Shown one piece after another: positions 11,091-26,000 of a stretch of DNA of 64,000 nucleotides. The DNA lies in assembly GCF_963678635.1 (NCBI RefSeq), contig NC_087068.1:50735724-50799723 (forward strand), given 5' to 3'. The stretch's first letter is position 1; each line of letters begins with the position of its first letter. This stretch comes from Symsagittifera roscoffensis (Eukaryota; Xenacoelomorpha; Acoela; Convolutidae). Made by a program: the position numbers and the translations under genes. The notes beneath the pieces are model-generated. The model had not been told where the DNA came from. It saw only the letters and a program-made list of their open reading frames with translations, and made no database searches.

Positions 11091-14000
11091 ATGGACTCTA
11101 AATTATCTACACCCACCTCCCCCCAATACCAACGCCTGCTGAGTCACAACTCTAAGCGACGTCTTCAGTACCAACTCAGTGAAGCCATAACTCCCTTCGT
11201 GAGCTCAACCTTCATCGACTTCGAAGACGAGCGAGAATACCTAGTGAAGAAAATATTCCCCCAGTTGAATTTACTATGCGTTGAGAAGGGATCCAGATTC
11301 GAACCCCTGGACCTGAGATGGGGAATAAGTGAGTCGCAGAAAGATAAAGGTCACCTGATCCAGAGTTGTCTGGACTATGTGAGACATTGTAGTCCGTATT
11401 TTATTTGTCTGCTGGGAGAGAGATATGGGTCCCACCGGGATCCGAAAAGCGATCTGCTTCCAAGGAGGTAGGCTATGGCTTGACTAATATGCTCTTATTG
11501 AAAGTAAATCCTTGATGAATTTATAAAAGTAATTAAGAAGCGACTTTGTATATGCGAAAAGTATGCTGTTGAAACTTATGATGGCATATGAAAGCAAAAT
11601 GGAGTTGTTTCTTTGAATGAGGTGCATAAAACAACAGCTAAAGAAAATTATTATATGAGTGTAATTCGTTTGAAAAGAGTTTGAAACCCCTAGGTTTGAA
11701 AGGAGGAGACTAAACAAACTGGATTATGTGAATTATTTTCGGAACTAAATTCAGTTCTGTATCACGAAATTTTTCTGACAAGCGAGTTTCTGCTTAACAA
11801 AATGGTAAAGACCTTGACCAAGGAAGTGTTTTTGATTCATTTGAAATAATCGTTTTGTTGACTAGCTTGGAAGATCTGGGTGATGAACCAGACTGGCTGG
11901 ATAAGAACCTAGTAGTAGCGGCAGTGACTGGCAACTACAGCTTCATTCTGAACAACACAGACAACCACTTTGCGAGCATCACTGAGTTGGAGATCACCTA
12001 CAGGCTGACTCTTCAGAACCCACACAAGATGTTCTACTACCTCAGGACTCCCAAGGATTTCTCACACTTGGACGAGAGTGAGAGGAAGGAAAAAGAGAAG
12101 GTGAGCTTCTAATCGTGTTTCTTCTAGCAGAACATTTGAAACAGAAAATTCATTAGATGCGTAGTTCGAATACAGGTGAATGAGTGACAAGAGAGGTCAT
12201 TTATCATCTAAGAATGATGGTTCCCAGGGGCGGATCTAAGATTTTCTCGAGGAATGGATTTTTTGCGAGGGGTAAAAAGAGGTCGAAAAAGGTTTTTTTT
12301 TGGAAATTCTGACCAAAAATTGACCGTTTTTTGGCGCGCTTCCCTCTCAAAAGTAGTATATATTGGCACCAACGGCACTATAGCAAATTTTCAGGGTCGG
12401 TTGGCCAAAAAAGGCTGTCTTACAATAGTACCAAAGGGGGCCCATGGGTTGTTAGGGGGTGGATCTCTGAGGTTGGTTGTATCGTCTGCTCCACCCCCTC
12501 CCATAAATCCGCTAGTGATGATGCTGGCGATGATAATGTCTCATGATGTTTCAGAAATTTGGCGGTGAATCGGACTACGCTATGAAGCGTCTGAAAAACC
12601 TGAAGCGCAAAATCAGAAGCTACGTGCCGATGTCGCAGATCAGAGAGTACACTACAGTTGAGGAATTGGGCAAACTGGTGTATGAGGACTGGTCGGAATT
12701 GATTGCCAATGAGTTCTTTGACGTGTCCACTTCCCTGAGAGGAGTGGCCATGGAGATGTACCAGGAATGGCAGGTGAGCTGGATACATTCATTTTAACCT
12801 TTTGGATAAGCATGGGCGTTGCAACTGGGTACTCGACTTTTGTCTCTTTTTCCTCCTCCCCCTCCTTCACATAGACAATGCGAAACAAAATTTTAATGTA
12901 AAATTTTGCAAGTGAAGGTAAAAGGAAAAAGCCGACTTTTTTCCCCTGTAAACAACTTTCTTAACAGAATTCGCACGTGGAAATTCTACAAGTGAGTTAA
13001 TTGTGTTTATCATAAATTACAGGAGAATTCTGCGTACTTGGCGCAGTGTAATATTCATGTCTGAGACAAAGGCCGAGAATTCCAGTCGGGACTTGTTTTT
13101 TTTTTGCTAAATGAAAAGGTTCGGTTAATTTAGACTATCGTCTATCTGCTTATTTTTGTCGGCTTAGTTTCGTAAGAAAAGAATTTTTTGAAGGTTCTCC
13201 TTTTTTCTGGCCTTCCTAAACTCCTTGTGAAGTTTCTAATGGTGCATTTTGTTTCCAGAATTGATCATTTTCGCTCTTCTCAACCACTAATATCAGTGGC
13301 GTAGTCAAGCTTTGGAAAAAAAACAGGCAAAACAGCCGTTTATTTCTTTTTTCGGAATGTCTCATCCATAAAAGCAGTTTTTCTGTCGCTGAGGCTCTTT
13401 GAAAAATTGAGTAAAGAGATTTTCGGAGCACCCCTGAAATGCCAATGAAACCTTTTGTATCCAAGCTTTTCAGAACCGCAGTTAAGGGGAGCCTCTAAAT
13501 CATTCGAGGTCCATGATCTGTGCTCGCTGTGTCAATTATTGAAGTTTCAAAGTAAATAATAATTGTTTCAGAGATTATTGGCGTGGTTTCAACTCTTGGT
13601 CATATCACTTCCTTAGTTCGAATTGTTCGATCTAATTGTTTGTTTTTTCGTTGCAGGCACATGCGGCTTATCAACAGACTCTGGGCGATGAGTCGAGGTA
13701 CTACATGACTCTGAACTCGATGCTGGGCTTCGAGATTGACAAGGTCATCGATGACTTGTACTTCAAAGTGTCCCAAGGATTTCCTCCAGAAGATGACCTC
13801 AAAAAGTAAGTTGAAAGTCTACTCAAGTTAAACTCGAATTTTTTATGATACTGCGAAATCTTTATGATCCAATCTTATAAAGGGCAGTTTTCGGAGGTGT
13901 TTTTACGTAGTTCAGACTTATATAGGTCGCGATGATTGTTTTTCGTTTTTTGGAAAAGTTTTAAAATTTGTTCAGGCTCAAATTTACTTTTTCGGGTTTT

Positions 14001-17000
14001 GATTTCTTTTTAAGTTCATTACACTTGCTGTTCGATAGTGGAGTTTGCCTTCCTTTTAACTAAGGAAATGAAAAGGTCACAAAAAACGTGGTCGCATTCT
14101 AGTTTCGAAAGTGGAGTTTAATTTCCAGATTTCCAGCGAAATAAAAATTTTTACTTTTTGATCCGGTTTTCTCAAATTGGGTTAATTTTATCAAAACGTG
14201 GCAAGAAATTGTTATAGAAATTCAAAGACCTTTAAGGGCATCAGTTTTTTTCATTGAAATTCGAAAGTTCGAGATTTTAAGAACAAGCCAGTATTTTTTT
14301 GTTTTCTTTCGTTCATTGACTCTTTTTCAACTGTCTGTTGGCTATATTGTGTTCAAATTTAATTAAATTGTTTTTTATCTTTCACTAACTATTACATCAT
14401 TCTTTTTAATTTGTTAGTTCCGCTTTTGCACTGAGTGAAGAATAATTACCTTCTTAATGATCTGGTTTTGTTTTGCTGCTGGTTTAAAAGAAGGTTCCTT
14501 ATGGCATTTATTTGATGATTGAAAACTTTTTTTTAATTGGTGGAGTGTTTTTTGTATAACGAGACATCAATTGACAGGCCTAACAGCTTTTATGATATTC
14601 TTTCGATGTATTTGGAACATTTGATCTTTGCTACTGATTTATTAGCAAGTTTGTTATTTTTCTCTATGTAGGTATAAGGAGTGCCTGAGCCTGCTAAATA
14701 AAAGCACTCTTGCCAACTACAAGAAAGAGAGTGGGGCCATATTAGCTGTACGGGGACCCAGAGGCAGTGGCAAATCCGCATTCCTCGCCTACCTATCTAA
14801 GAAGAGGTCCGACCAGCCGAGGACACCACTATGTGCGGGTGTGAAGGTAACTGTCAGCTGTGTTAATATTATATAAAAATTATAAATTGTTTCCAAGTGA
14901 AGTCGTTACAAGGACGAAATTACAAATTGGTGTTTTTTTTAGTGAAACGTTACTTGAGAGAGCGCCATAAGACTAGATTAAGCCTGTTTTCAATTGTCGG
15001 ACTTCGTTTGTCTGCTCAATTTTTGTCAGTTCAGTTGCTACTTAATGGATTTTGCTTGGTCTGTAAGCAATTTTTGTTACAGTTGCAAGTGCAAGTGTTT
15101 TTTTTTCTACTCTCAGGGGGGTCTTGAAAGATTTTAACAATTAATTCAAAAACTCATTTTTTTTGGTGCTGTTCAAGTGGTATCTGCTCAAATATTGTTG
15201 TCTTAGTTGCCACATCAATGATTTTTCTTGCGCTGTAAGCAGTTTTAATTGTAGTTGTCAGTGCAAGTGTTGCTCATTGTAATTTCCTTTGGAACTTGGA
15301 CATTTTTGTCCAAAATCGTTTTTATTTTTCGGCTCAACTTGTGTCTGCTCAAAAATTGTCTTCGCTGTTTCCTCTTCATAATTTTTGTTACGTCGCTGAT
15401 TACGCTAGCGAGCAGCTAGTTTCTTAGTACGAACCTTCTTTTTTTCTAACCTAACTCGCAAATAAAAGTGTTCTTTAAAAGTTCGCTTGAGAACATAATA
15501 ATAGAACTGTGACTATAGGTGTGAAACCAACACTTTTTTATCAATAGAATCAAATTAGCAACTTTCCTGATTGAGATAGGATTGAACAAAGAAGGAAGGA
15601 TTGAACAAAGAGCTGATTATGGGAGTTATAAAGAATTGAAACAAATAAAGAATTGAAACATATAAAGAGTACACTGAAAACTATTTTTTACTTTATTTTG
15701 AAAGTGTTTTTGTGTATCGGTGTGAAACCAGAAGCCTGAAATTTTTTAAAAGTTTTAAAACTACTTTGATGAGACGATTACGAGCTGTTGCATTGCCAAT
15801 TCGTTCTAGATTTAGTGGCGTTTTGAAATGGCCTAAAAATTTCAAAAAAAAATTATCGACACAATGTCTAGCAATCGCGCCAAAATCCTTGAATCAATTG
15901 GGTAGCTTTTTAAGTTTATTTGAAGCTCATTGGTTTGCGTCAGATGAGGGATCTACTTAAAACTCTTCGACCAATCAGAATATCAGAATTCAGCAAACAT
16001 TGAGTTATATATGAACGCTATAGTGCTAATTTACTGCATTTATTTTTAGGGGTGGAAATTGTAGTGGGTACCGTGGTGGCAGTTGATTGTTAAGTAGATT
16101 CCAGTTGAGCAATTGTTATGATTTTTGCCTTAAAATTTTCTTTGATGTTGCCTACAGAACAGGCGTTGTCACGTATGAAGTGAGTTTTCGTAAGTGTTAA
16201 TGTACGAAGTGATTCGTCACTTGTTTAGGTCTTGTGTTATTTAAAGAGCATTTATTGCTCCCTGCTAGTGTTCAGTGATATATTTATCGCTGAGTGGTGT
16301 TTACGTAGTCAAGCATGTCGGCTAGTATAAGTATGTGTGAAAGTATTCAGTTTGTGGTAATGCTTTTGATTTTAAAACGGCAGAATTTTTGTTGAGTTCA
16401 CCAGTCAGCGAATTTTTCTGTTTCAAAATCTTTTTTTTTAAAAGAATTACGTTTACTTGGGTTTTAGAGCTGTTTTATTGCCGCTTGCTGTCTATTTTTG
16501 CAAAGTGTAGCTTCAATTTTATCTAACATTTGTTTCGAATGCCAAGAAGGGTACCGTGGAAACTCGCAACAAAAGACAACTACCAAAATTTCAGGAAAGC
16601 GACAATGCGAAACGTCTGAAAATATCAAATGAAATGTGCAAGTGTTAATGAGAAATTTTTTTCGATCGTGTGCGTTCCGCGATCGTGTGCGTTCCGCGAA
16701 AGCAGTTCCAAGAGTTGTCAAGCTCAGATTTATAGTTTGGCGGGTTGAAGTTGAGTTTTCATAATTTCACTGAAAATTCATTGGATAAAGCGCTACGCTC
16801 TTGAATAAAAAATGTGCGAATTAGGTTACGTGGAATGAAAAAACTTATTTATTCAGCTTACTCTAAGTGTGTTACTTTTATCTAAAGAGTTTCGATCACA
16901 AAATATGTGTAAATTTATAGTACTCGCTGGAGGACAGTATATTAGTTCATCGAAGCTTAAAAACTGAAAAATTATCAAACTAAAAAAACAGTTAGTTTGC

Positions 17001-20000
17001 TGTTTTGGTTATTGAACGAGCAAACGTTATACTACTATTTATCTTCTTTTACTAACCCAAGTCGCGTAAATTATTGCCACTTACAGAAAGTGCTGAGTTT
17101 AGCGTCTGTGTAGCTGGTATTTGGTAACTACTTTCCAATATTTTACTGGATGGTATTTATATGACAGCATGCGCACACAGCGTAACTGCTATTGCAGTGA
17201 ACTCCAAATTTGTAGGTGGTCATCGGCGTAGGTTGGATTCTCGAAGAGGGCGCAATTTTTTGTTTTTCCATATGTCAATTTACTTATTACACTAGTGAGC
17301 GTTAGTGTATTAGCACGAACATTGTTTTTTTTTCTAATCTAACTCGCAAATAAAACTGTTCATTATTTGGTGGCTTTTTTGCTGTAATCACGATCTGTAG
17401 CACGAAAATGTCATAGAATCTCTTCTCAGCTTTTTTTGTGGCTAGTGTTTGTGATGGACTGAGCGTGTGGTTAAGTAGACAGTGCGTGAGACTCATAATT
17501 GCTAGGTTGTTGCTTCGAGTCTGAGACTTAGCCGAATTTTACTAATACAAGGCTTATTTTTACTTTTTCTTATTGCTCTTTTTAGAACTCTAGAGCTGCT
17601 TTTTGTCGTTTTCTCGCTAGTATTTGCGAAGCGCAGCCTCGTCCGTGTGTTGTATTATCAAATTTTTGGCGTGTTTGCTTGGAATGAATTTCTATCGAGA
17701 CATCAAAAATATAAATTTTGGTAGATCTAGTTTTTAAAAACTTTTTATACTTTTTTCACGTCTATTGTTTTTTTGTTGTATTGCTAGTGGTGCGAAGCTC
17801 CGCTTCGCCTCTGTGGTTAAACTTCCATCACTGTGGTCGGAACATTCTGTACTAATTGCACAGTAACCATCCCTCCTTGTTTGATTCAGGTATTTGTTCA
17901 CTTTGTGGGCTGCAACAGTCAGAGTGAAGACCTGGCAAACTTCATGACCAGATATATCGACGAAATGACTGAATACTTCCTAGGTATGAAATAGTATCTT
18001 TCTTTACATTGTTGTGAAACTAATGGTTTTTTCTCATCATAGCACTCCTCCCCACACTTACTACTAAGAAATTACAGAACCACAAGAATAGGGTTTTGTA
18101 TTAGGGGGGCTGAAATGAGAAATAAACGAAATTTAGTTCATCCGTTTTTTTAGATTGACGTTGACTCTTTTTACTTAACATGTTTAAATAGAGAGGTAAG
18201 TTTTTTTGTACTAAGCTTGGCACAATTATTGATTTAGTTTTAGAGTTTAGTAGTTTTATACGTACTACTTGATGCTAGAGTTTCGCGCTTATTGTTCCGA
18301 CCACTCGAATAGTGGAAAGTTACTTCGGATTCTTGTCGTTTTTTTCCAGCTACTTTTGGCTACTTCAAGGAAGCTCGTATGGTGTCAAGTGTTAGAGCCA
18401 TCATAATAAAGCCATTTTGGTTAGAATTTGGATTCTAAAAAGAAAATGTGAGAAAGTTCCCTTAGTTTTGAGAAAAACTGGTCTGAATTTAAACGAAGTT
18501 TGCTTAGAGGCAGACGTCCCAACTTTAAAGCTACTAGAATTATAAAGCTGTAAGTTAACGCTTTGCAACTATATTTACTGCTCTTTCTTGCTTTTTGCTT
18601 AATTTAATCACATTTGCAAGGAAAAAAAAACAACGTGAAATTTAGACAAAACAAATTATTCGATTTGACAAAAAAAAATTATTATTGCTGAATTTCAGGT
18701 CTTAAATCAATTTGGTCGGAATATCTTGTGATACTTGTACAGCAACCGGCTGTCCTTTTTGATATTTAGGAAGTTATTGGTTTATTTTTGTAATGTAGAA
18801 ACTCTGCCTGGGCGGGATGACAACAGGTGTCTGGTGGACTCTTTCCATGCATCCATGTGTTTCGGCCCATCTGTCATCTTCTTAGACGGCATGGACCAGT
18901 TTGCATCCTCACCGTTGTTCTCCATCAAAGAGGTAAAATACAATTGACCCATTTCAATTCAGCTCACGAGTGTGTTTTTACTTGCAAGTCACATGAACTA
19001 AGTGCGTGACGTCAAAATAGACATCATAAGGTTGAAAAAAGTTAATGAATACTTTTTCCTGAATCAAACACACGAGGTAAATAATTGAAATTTACATGTT
19101 TCTTAGCTCATTAGCAAAGTGAAAATGGCGGCGAGTGGTTCTAGTTTCAGAAGGTTCAGAGCAGGATTTCAGATTTCTCAGTTGAATAAAAAAATGTTCT
19201 GGTTTCCGTGGAAGGAAAAAGTACATATTTACTCAGCTTTTTCAACTTTGTGTAATCATTTGGGTATTTGTCAGTAGGCTACTTTGTCAACTTATGGTTT
19301 TGTTCATTTATCAGGTGAAAGACTGTGAGTGGCTGCCCGAGTTGCTTCCCCCAGGGTGTCTTCTGATTCTCTCAACCACCCCTCACGACCACTCCCACAG
19401 GGCGCTGTCCGCCTCAAGGCCAAATGACGTCACATTCTTCGACTTAGTCACCCCAGAAACTCTGGATCAGAAAAACCAGGTGAGTTATTCAATATTTTGA
19501 CTCCGTGTTTTTTCCAAATTACGTGTTTTTCGGTTTCATAATTGTTTAAACTGATCTTACAGTTTAAAGCGTATATGAATTGTTGTGTTCAGAATGACGT
19601 ATTTTGCACCATGCGAAATTTCATAACAATTGTTTTTGAACTAGTGAGGAGCGTAGTGTATTAGCTTTTTTTTTCCTAAGCTAACTCGCAAATAAAAGTG
19701 TTCATTAAAAGTGTTCACTTATTTGATGGCACTTCTGCTATAATCCCGAACTGTAGCATTGAAAATTTCATAGCATCTGTCCTCTGATTCATTTGTGGCT
19801 AATGTTCGTGATTTATTAAGCGTCCGTGGCTGAGTGTTTGGTGCGTGAGACTCATATTCTTTAGGTCGCAGAATGAATCCCAGACATAGCCGAAGGTTTT
19901 TTTTACTAATCCGAGGCTTAGCTCTACTTTTTATTGTACTTTATATAGCTGCTTTTTGTCGTGTTCTCGAGGTGTGTTTGCCAGAAAGTAAAAAGAAAGT

Positions 20001-23000
20001 GTTTGCTCTCTGTGTAAAAACTGATCTAGCGAGTGAAAGCGGTTGCAGTTAACAATCGAATTTAATTTTTAGACTTCTCAGTGGAACAAAACTTTATCTA
20101 TTTATCCAGTGTTCTCAAGGTGAGGTAATTTGATACAAAGCATTAATTTTTATAGAATTTCGAAGAGCTTTAAAACCATATATTTTTTCTGTCAGTTTTT
20201 TTTCTGTTCCCTGCATTGACTTTATATTTTAATTGGCTATATTTTAATTTTGACGCCTCTTCAGATTCTGTCGTGTCATTTTGGACCCCGTAAGAAGCTG
20301 GAGGATCGACAGAAGAAGCAGATCATCAAGTGTGAACTCAGCTCCAGTCCAGTCTTCCTCGCAGCACTCGCCAGAGAATTACAGCTGTGTGGTGAGATAT
20401 TATAACTTCCATTTCGATCTTAAAACAGGCGAGCTAGCTGGCTTGGTGTTAAGCTTCGAATCCACTTTTTTCTAACCCGATTCACTTTAAAAAGTGTTCA
20501 TTAAAAATGTTAACCTTCTGCAGTTAAGCCTGTGTTTGATATGTTTCACCTCATAAAGATGATCGCCATACAAATAAGCTGAATGGAATGAGGTAACTAA
20601 TAGAAAAGGACTATCTTAAGACCGGCGGGACAGCCTTTGATAGATCCTCAGTGAATCGCCGAAACCACGGTTCTTATTTATACTTGCGAGAGCAAGTCTA
20701 TTGCAATCAGGTATTAGACTTTTTTTTCCGGTAAATACATATGTATGATATTGAACTTGCTTAATTATTGAACCTTAACAACTTCGAAGCTCCTTCCCAC
20801 TTGTCTAGGGGTAATGCTTTTGTCTTTGCGCTCTAAGGTCTGTTGTTTGACTCACGGCCCGATTTTTTTTCAGAATGTATGAAATTGATTTTTTTTTCGG
20901 GAAAAGTCAACTCATCGGATTTTCTTGTCCAATATGTTTTTTTCCGGCTTAACTGCTGCATCACGGATTTTGCTTGTGGTTTAAGCAATTCCCATCCAAA
21001 GTGTAACTACCCTGAACAGCGAAAGTGTAAAGGTCACGAAAAACGTGATCGACTTCTTCTTTCGATAAAGGAATTTTATTTTCAGATTTCCCAGCGAATA
21101 AGAAATTTACCTATTGATCCAGTTTTCGCAAATTGGTGAATTTTATCTTAAAAGTTTTTTAGGTATTTTGTTTTTGAAGGGCAATAGTATTGTTACATTT
21201 TTTATGATAACAGTTTTTTTTTGCTTTCGGTTCAATAGGCGCCGGCCATTGTTTTTTTTCGGCTAAGTGTTTGCTGGGTAAAAACTTGAAGCTTATTTAA
21301 TGCTGTTAGTTGTTTTTGCTGCCTAAAAAGATTCGATTTTGTTATTTCCGTCTAATTTTCGATTCGCTAGCTTGCAATAGTGCGCTTGCGTTGTATCGCA
21401 AGTGCTGCGAAAACAGAAGCTCCGCTTGTTTGATCATTATGCTTTACAATTGGTCAATCGATTTAGATGTTGAGTAGCTTGCGAGAAGTTATGTTTCTGA
21501 GTAATGTTTTCAATTGAAAAGCCAGGTTCTCTGAGTAGATATTTTAGCGACTTAACGATGAATTATAACGGGGCGACGAGTAAAGATTCTAGAAGAATCG
21601 GTTGTAATGAAGACTGCGTTTCGTGAATAAGAAAGGTGCACCAAAAAACTGTGATGATGTTGATGCTTAAGATTCGATGAACGTAGTGAAGACTTATATA
21701 GATCGGGATGGTTAATTTTCATGAAGGAGTTATAAAACTATTTCACGCTCAAATTTGGTCTTTCGTGGCTTCAGTTTTGATTTCTTTTTATGTTCACTTT
21801 CTTCTCCTTTGCTTGTGCAGGCGGCTACATGTCGGTGGATCGGCAGGTGGAACAGTATGTGAACTGTAGTAATCTGCGTACCCTGTGGCACCTGGTGATC
21901 CTCAGATGGGCCAATGACTATGGATGGTCACCTGTCACCCAATCTAGCTCCAAGAAGACACCCGAGGGCAAAGAGGGTTAGTTGACTGTGTTGTACTTTG
22001 AATAGTAGGGTTACATACCAAAAATCAGGCAGGTCATAAAGTAGTCACGTTTTAAAGTAGACGAATACTATATTAATCAATCAGAAATCGAGATAAGAGT
22101 ACAGACGTACAAATTACAGGTTTTCTACATTTTTGGTTAAATAAGCACCGAACATTTCTATTAGCCATAAAAAAATTGAACGAGGTGTCTACTTTTTCTT
22201 TCCACAGCTTGGGATTATTTTTTTATTTTATTTTAATTGGGTTGATTTTGTAGCAGTAAAACATCTTATTCTAGTTCAGCCTGAGAAGTGTTTTGCGTCA
22301 AAGGTTTCTTTGGCTTAAATGCTGTCGGCTTCTATCCAGTTAGTTACTTCATTTTGACTCGTTTGAAGATCAAAGTGAGGTTAATATGCGTTTGTATGCT
22401 TTGGGGAGGATATAAAACTTGGAATTTCAAAAATAATGACCATTGTTCCCGGCTCTTTATGACTACTGTTCCGGGCTCTGACCCAAAGTTTTCCTTCATA
22501 CTTGTCGTTCGATAAGTAGTTTTGATGCTCTTTTCAATGCTGGCAATTGCGTTTCGCGTCAGCTTTTTCTTGGATTGTGTTGTATTTGAGACAAACATAT
22601 GAATATTTTCGGCGATGTTTTTCTGCATTTCCATTTTTTTTCGACTGATAGCCTTCGACTAGCTGTGATTGTATATGTGTGTTGTACCGTAAGTATTAAG
22701 AAGCTCTGCTTCGCCTGTTTTATAAGAGTCGATGAACGTAGTTCAGACTCTTATATAGGTCGTGATGATGTTTTTTATAAAATTTTTTTTGAAGGAAAAA
22801 TCTGAAAATTTCAGACTCAAATGTATTTTTTCGCGGCTCGCCTTCAGATTTCTTTTTAGGCTCGGTTCGTTTTCTTTGTCAGAAGGAAGGCAAACTCCGC
22901 TGTCCAAAAGCAAAATTTTCATGTCACGAAAAACGTGATCGACTTCTAGTTTCGAAACTTTCAGATTTCCCAGCGAAATAAAATTGTACTTATTGATCCA

Positions 23001-26000
23001 GTTTTTGAAAGTGGGTTAATTTTATCAAAAAGTGCCAATTATAAATTGTCCTAAATATTCAAAGAGCTTTAAGGGCGTCTATTTTTTTCTTTTAATTTCG
23101 AAAGTTGAGATTTTTCAAAAAGCAAGGCGGTATTTTTTACTTGCGTGCATTGACTATTTTCAACTTAATGTTGGCTATGTTTATAGTTTCCTTACCATGA
23201 ATCACTATCGTAACGTTTCTCGGATGTGTTGTAAAACCAATGTTCGTTTGGCTATTTATGTGCGAATTAAAGCTTACATAATAGAACAACAATTAATGAT
23301 TTCAACAGAAATAGATGACAAATTACTAAATTATATATTTTTGAAGTTTTTATTGAAATATATACGTTAATTTTATTCGTCAATTTTAAAATTCATTATC
23401 AGAAAAATGTGATGAGCTTACGGAAATAGAAGATTTTTATAACTTTATTTGAAAGCGATGAGTAGCATGGCAATAACTATTTTGTGTCATTTCCAGAGAA
23501 GTGGGCCAACAAGAACAACTGGGTGATCGACACTCTCCGACTGCTGTGTGTGTCACGCAACGGACTCTCTCAGGAAGACCTCATCCAATGTTTACAGGTC
23601 GGTTAAAGAAGCATTTATAAATTGATTTTTAAGGTTAATACCTACAAAAGGTTTAATTATAATGGTATTGCAAATTTTTTTGCGAAAGCAAAGGTTTAGG
23701 GTCTGCTAATTTTTTTCCTTCAATTTGTTTTTTTACAAATGAGCTTTGCGTTATATTTCGAAGTTCACTTTTCCAATTCAAGTCGCATAACATAGTCGCT
23801 GCATTGTATTGGCAGTTTAATAGCCATTGTTTTCCGCCATTTTTTTGGTTCTCTAAGCGTCGTTGTCTCACGTATGTAAGACAGTGGTATTGATTGCTCG
23901 AGTTCTAAAGTTTGTTTCCTATAGAAGGGCATTTATTTTTCAAAACTCCTCGATATTCGATTTTGTGGTGTTTTCTTCTTCTTTAACCTTTTGTAAAGCT
24001 ACCTATTGGCGTTTTTCGCTTGTTTTTGCGGTTTCCTCTGTGTTCACAATTGCTTCAGCAAACTTTCAGGTAAAAAATTGCTTTTAATCGAAAGGCCCAT
24101 AACATTTGATTAAGCCTGGATGACACTTTCTTTTTTTAGGATAAATCCTTGTTTGCTCAAGCTGAAATATGATTTTTCGCGTTTCCATTCAGATTAGATT
24201 CAAATTCATTAACATTTCGTTTTCTAGGAAAACAAATTTCGCTCTCACAGAACAAAAGTCTAGTGACTCGAAAAAAAACGTGATTGACGTTTAGTTTCTT
24301 GAGTGAGTTTCCCAGCGGAATTAAAATTCTCTATTTTTTTTTTCTAAAATTGCGTCAGTCTAATCAAACAACTGTCACTCATGGAGCTCAAGAGTCTTGA
24401 GGCTCAAGAGCTTCAAGGTGATGAATTTTACTGTCAAAATTTCCGTTTTTCCGTTCCTTTGTGTTAATTTTCATAGCAAGTCACATAAATATGTGCTCAA
24501 CCTAGTGATATTTTTAGCATGTGTTTTATCCGCAGCTTTATCATGAGTTTGATCCGCCTTTATTAGACCGCCTGGTTTAGTATTAGTTGTGTCAAGTTTT
24601 GAAAGCAGCTAGAACAATTGGCTCAGCCAGGAAGAAGTACGCTTCATAGTCAGTAGGGCGGTGGTTCGAATTCTGACAATTTACCGGCTTATTTGCTATT
24701 TTTTTTTTAATTTTCTCAGTTAAGAGTCGATGAAAGTTCAGACACTTTTATAGGTCGCGATGGTTTTTTAAGTTTATTTTTCGATTAAATTCTAAAAATT
24801 TGTTCAGGCTCAATTTTTTTTTTCACGGATCGATTTTTGTTTTCTTTTTATGTTCAGTGCATTTCCTGTGCTAAAAAGAAGACACATTTCGTTTGTTAAA
24901 AGGAAGGCGAAGTTCACTATCGAACAGCAAAAGTTTAAAGGTCACGAAAAACGTGATCAAATTCTAGTTTCGAAAGTGGAATTTTATTTTCAGATTCTGA
25001 AACTCTTTATGATTGGAATGAAAACTGGAACAATGAGTAAACTTTAAATTCGCTGGTTAACCTGAAAATTAAATTTTACTTTCGAAACAAGAAGTCGATC
25101 ACGTTTTTTGTGACCTTTACACTTTCGCTGTTCGAACAGAACCTTAAAAAAAACTGAAGCCAAGACGCGAAAAAATACATTTGAGTCTGAATAAATTTTT
25201 AGACTTTTCCTTTGAAAAAAAAAGAAAACAACAAATCGTTACGACCTATATAAGAGTCTGAATTACGTTCATCGACTCTTAAGGGTATCTATATATTTTT
25301 TTAGAATTCGAAGTTTGATTTTTTTTTCAAAATTAAGTTATTTTTCTGGTTCCCTGCGTTCTTTGACTCTTTTCCAACCGCCTGTTGGATGTTTACACTT
25401 GCGAGAGTAAGTGTCTTGTTTTTGAACTACGTTCTGCATTTTTTTCTTTTGACTTTAAATGTAGCTTTGCGTTTGTGTTAACTGTCTGTTGGCTATGTTT
25501 TTTTTTCAAATGCCCGATGATTTTCAAGATTTTTCTCATCGTATGTATTTTTGTATGAAAGGCTGTTTCGCCTGCGAGTAAACTGAAGAAGTTAAGTGTC
25601 AATTAACGAAGTAAAGTTGCTTATTGAAGTTTTTGCTGCACGCCAATTTTGATTTCCTGTGTGACTTTTGAATTGTTTTTGATTTCAATTCAAATTCCTC
25701 TGTTAAAAGGAAGGCAAGTAATTTAGGCTATGCAATGATTAGAATGCGAAATAACGTGAATGGTTTTCAGTCCGGGAAGTTTTTTTAGACTTCTCAGCCG
25801 AATAAAAAATTACCTATTGACTTAATTTTGTCTGAAAGGTTGTCCTATGATAAAAAAAACAAATTGAAAAGGAAATCAGAAGAGATCAGCTTTTTTAAAA
25901 AGACATAAGAAGATTTTGTTAACAAATGGTCATTCGTATCAACATCACTTCTGTTTTAGGCTCTCGGATACAGAGGAGATACACATTCGGTCGGAACATT

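Noticed and set aside
12254-12568. Overlapping ORFs in TTC41 intron 2
   Set aside because: They are translations of the hAT-type MITE at 12225-12517.
13296-13500. Another hAT-like end (CAGTGGCGTAGTC)
   Set aside because: Only one possible terminus is visible, with no matching second end or target duplication.
15712-15960. ORF of 82 codons in repeat R1, copy 1
   Set aside because: The corresponding part of copy 2 is disrupted by indels, no domain is visible, and it lies in an intron of TTC41.
16464-16721. Minus-strand ORF in repeat R1
   Set aside because: It is partly kept in copy 2 (28326-28547), but only because the nucleotide repeat is similar. There is no recognisable domain.
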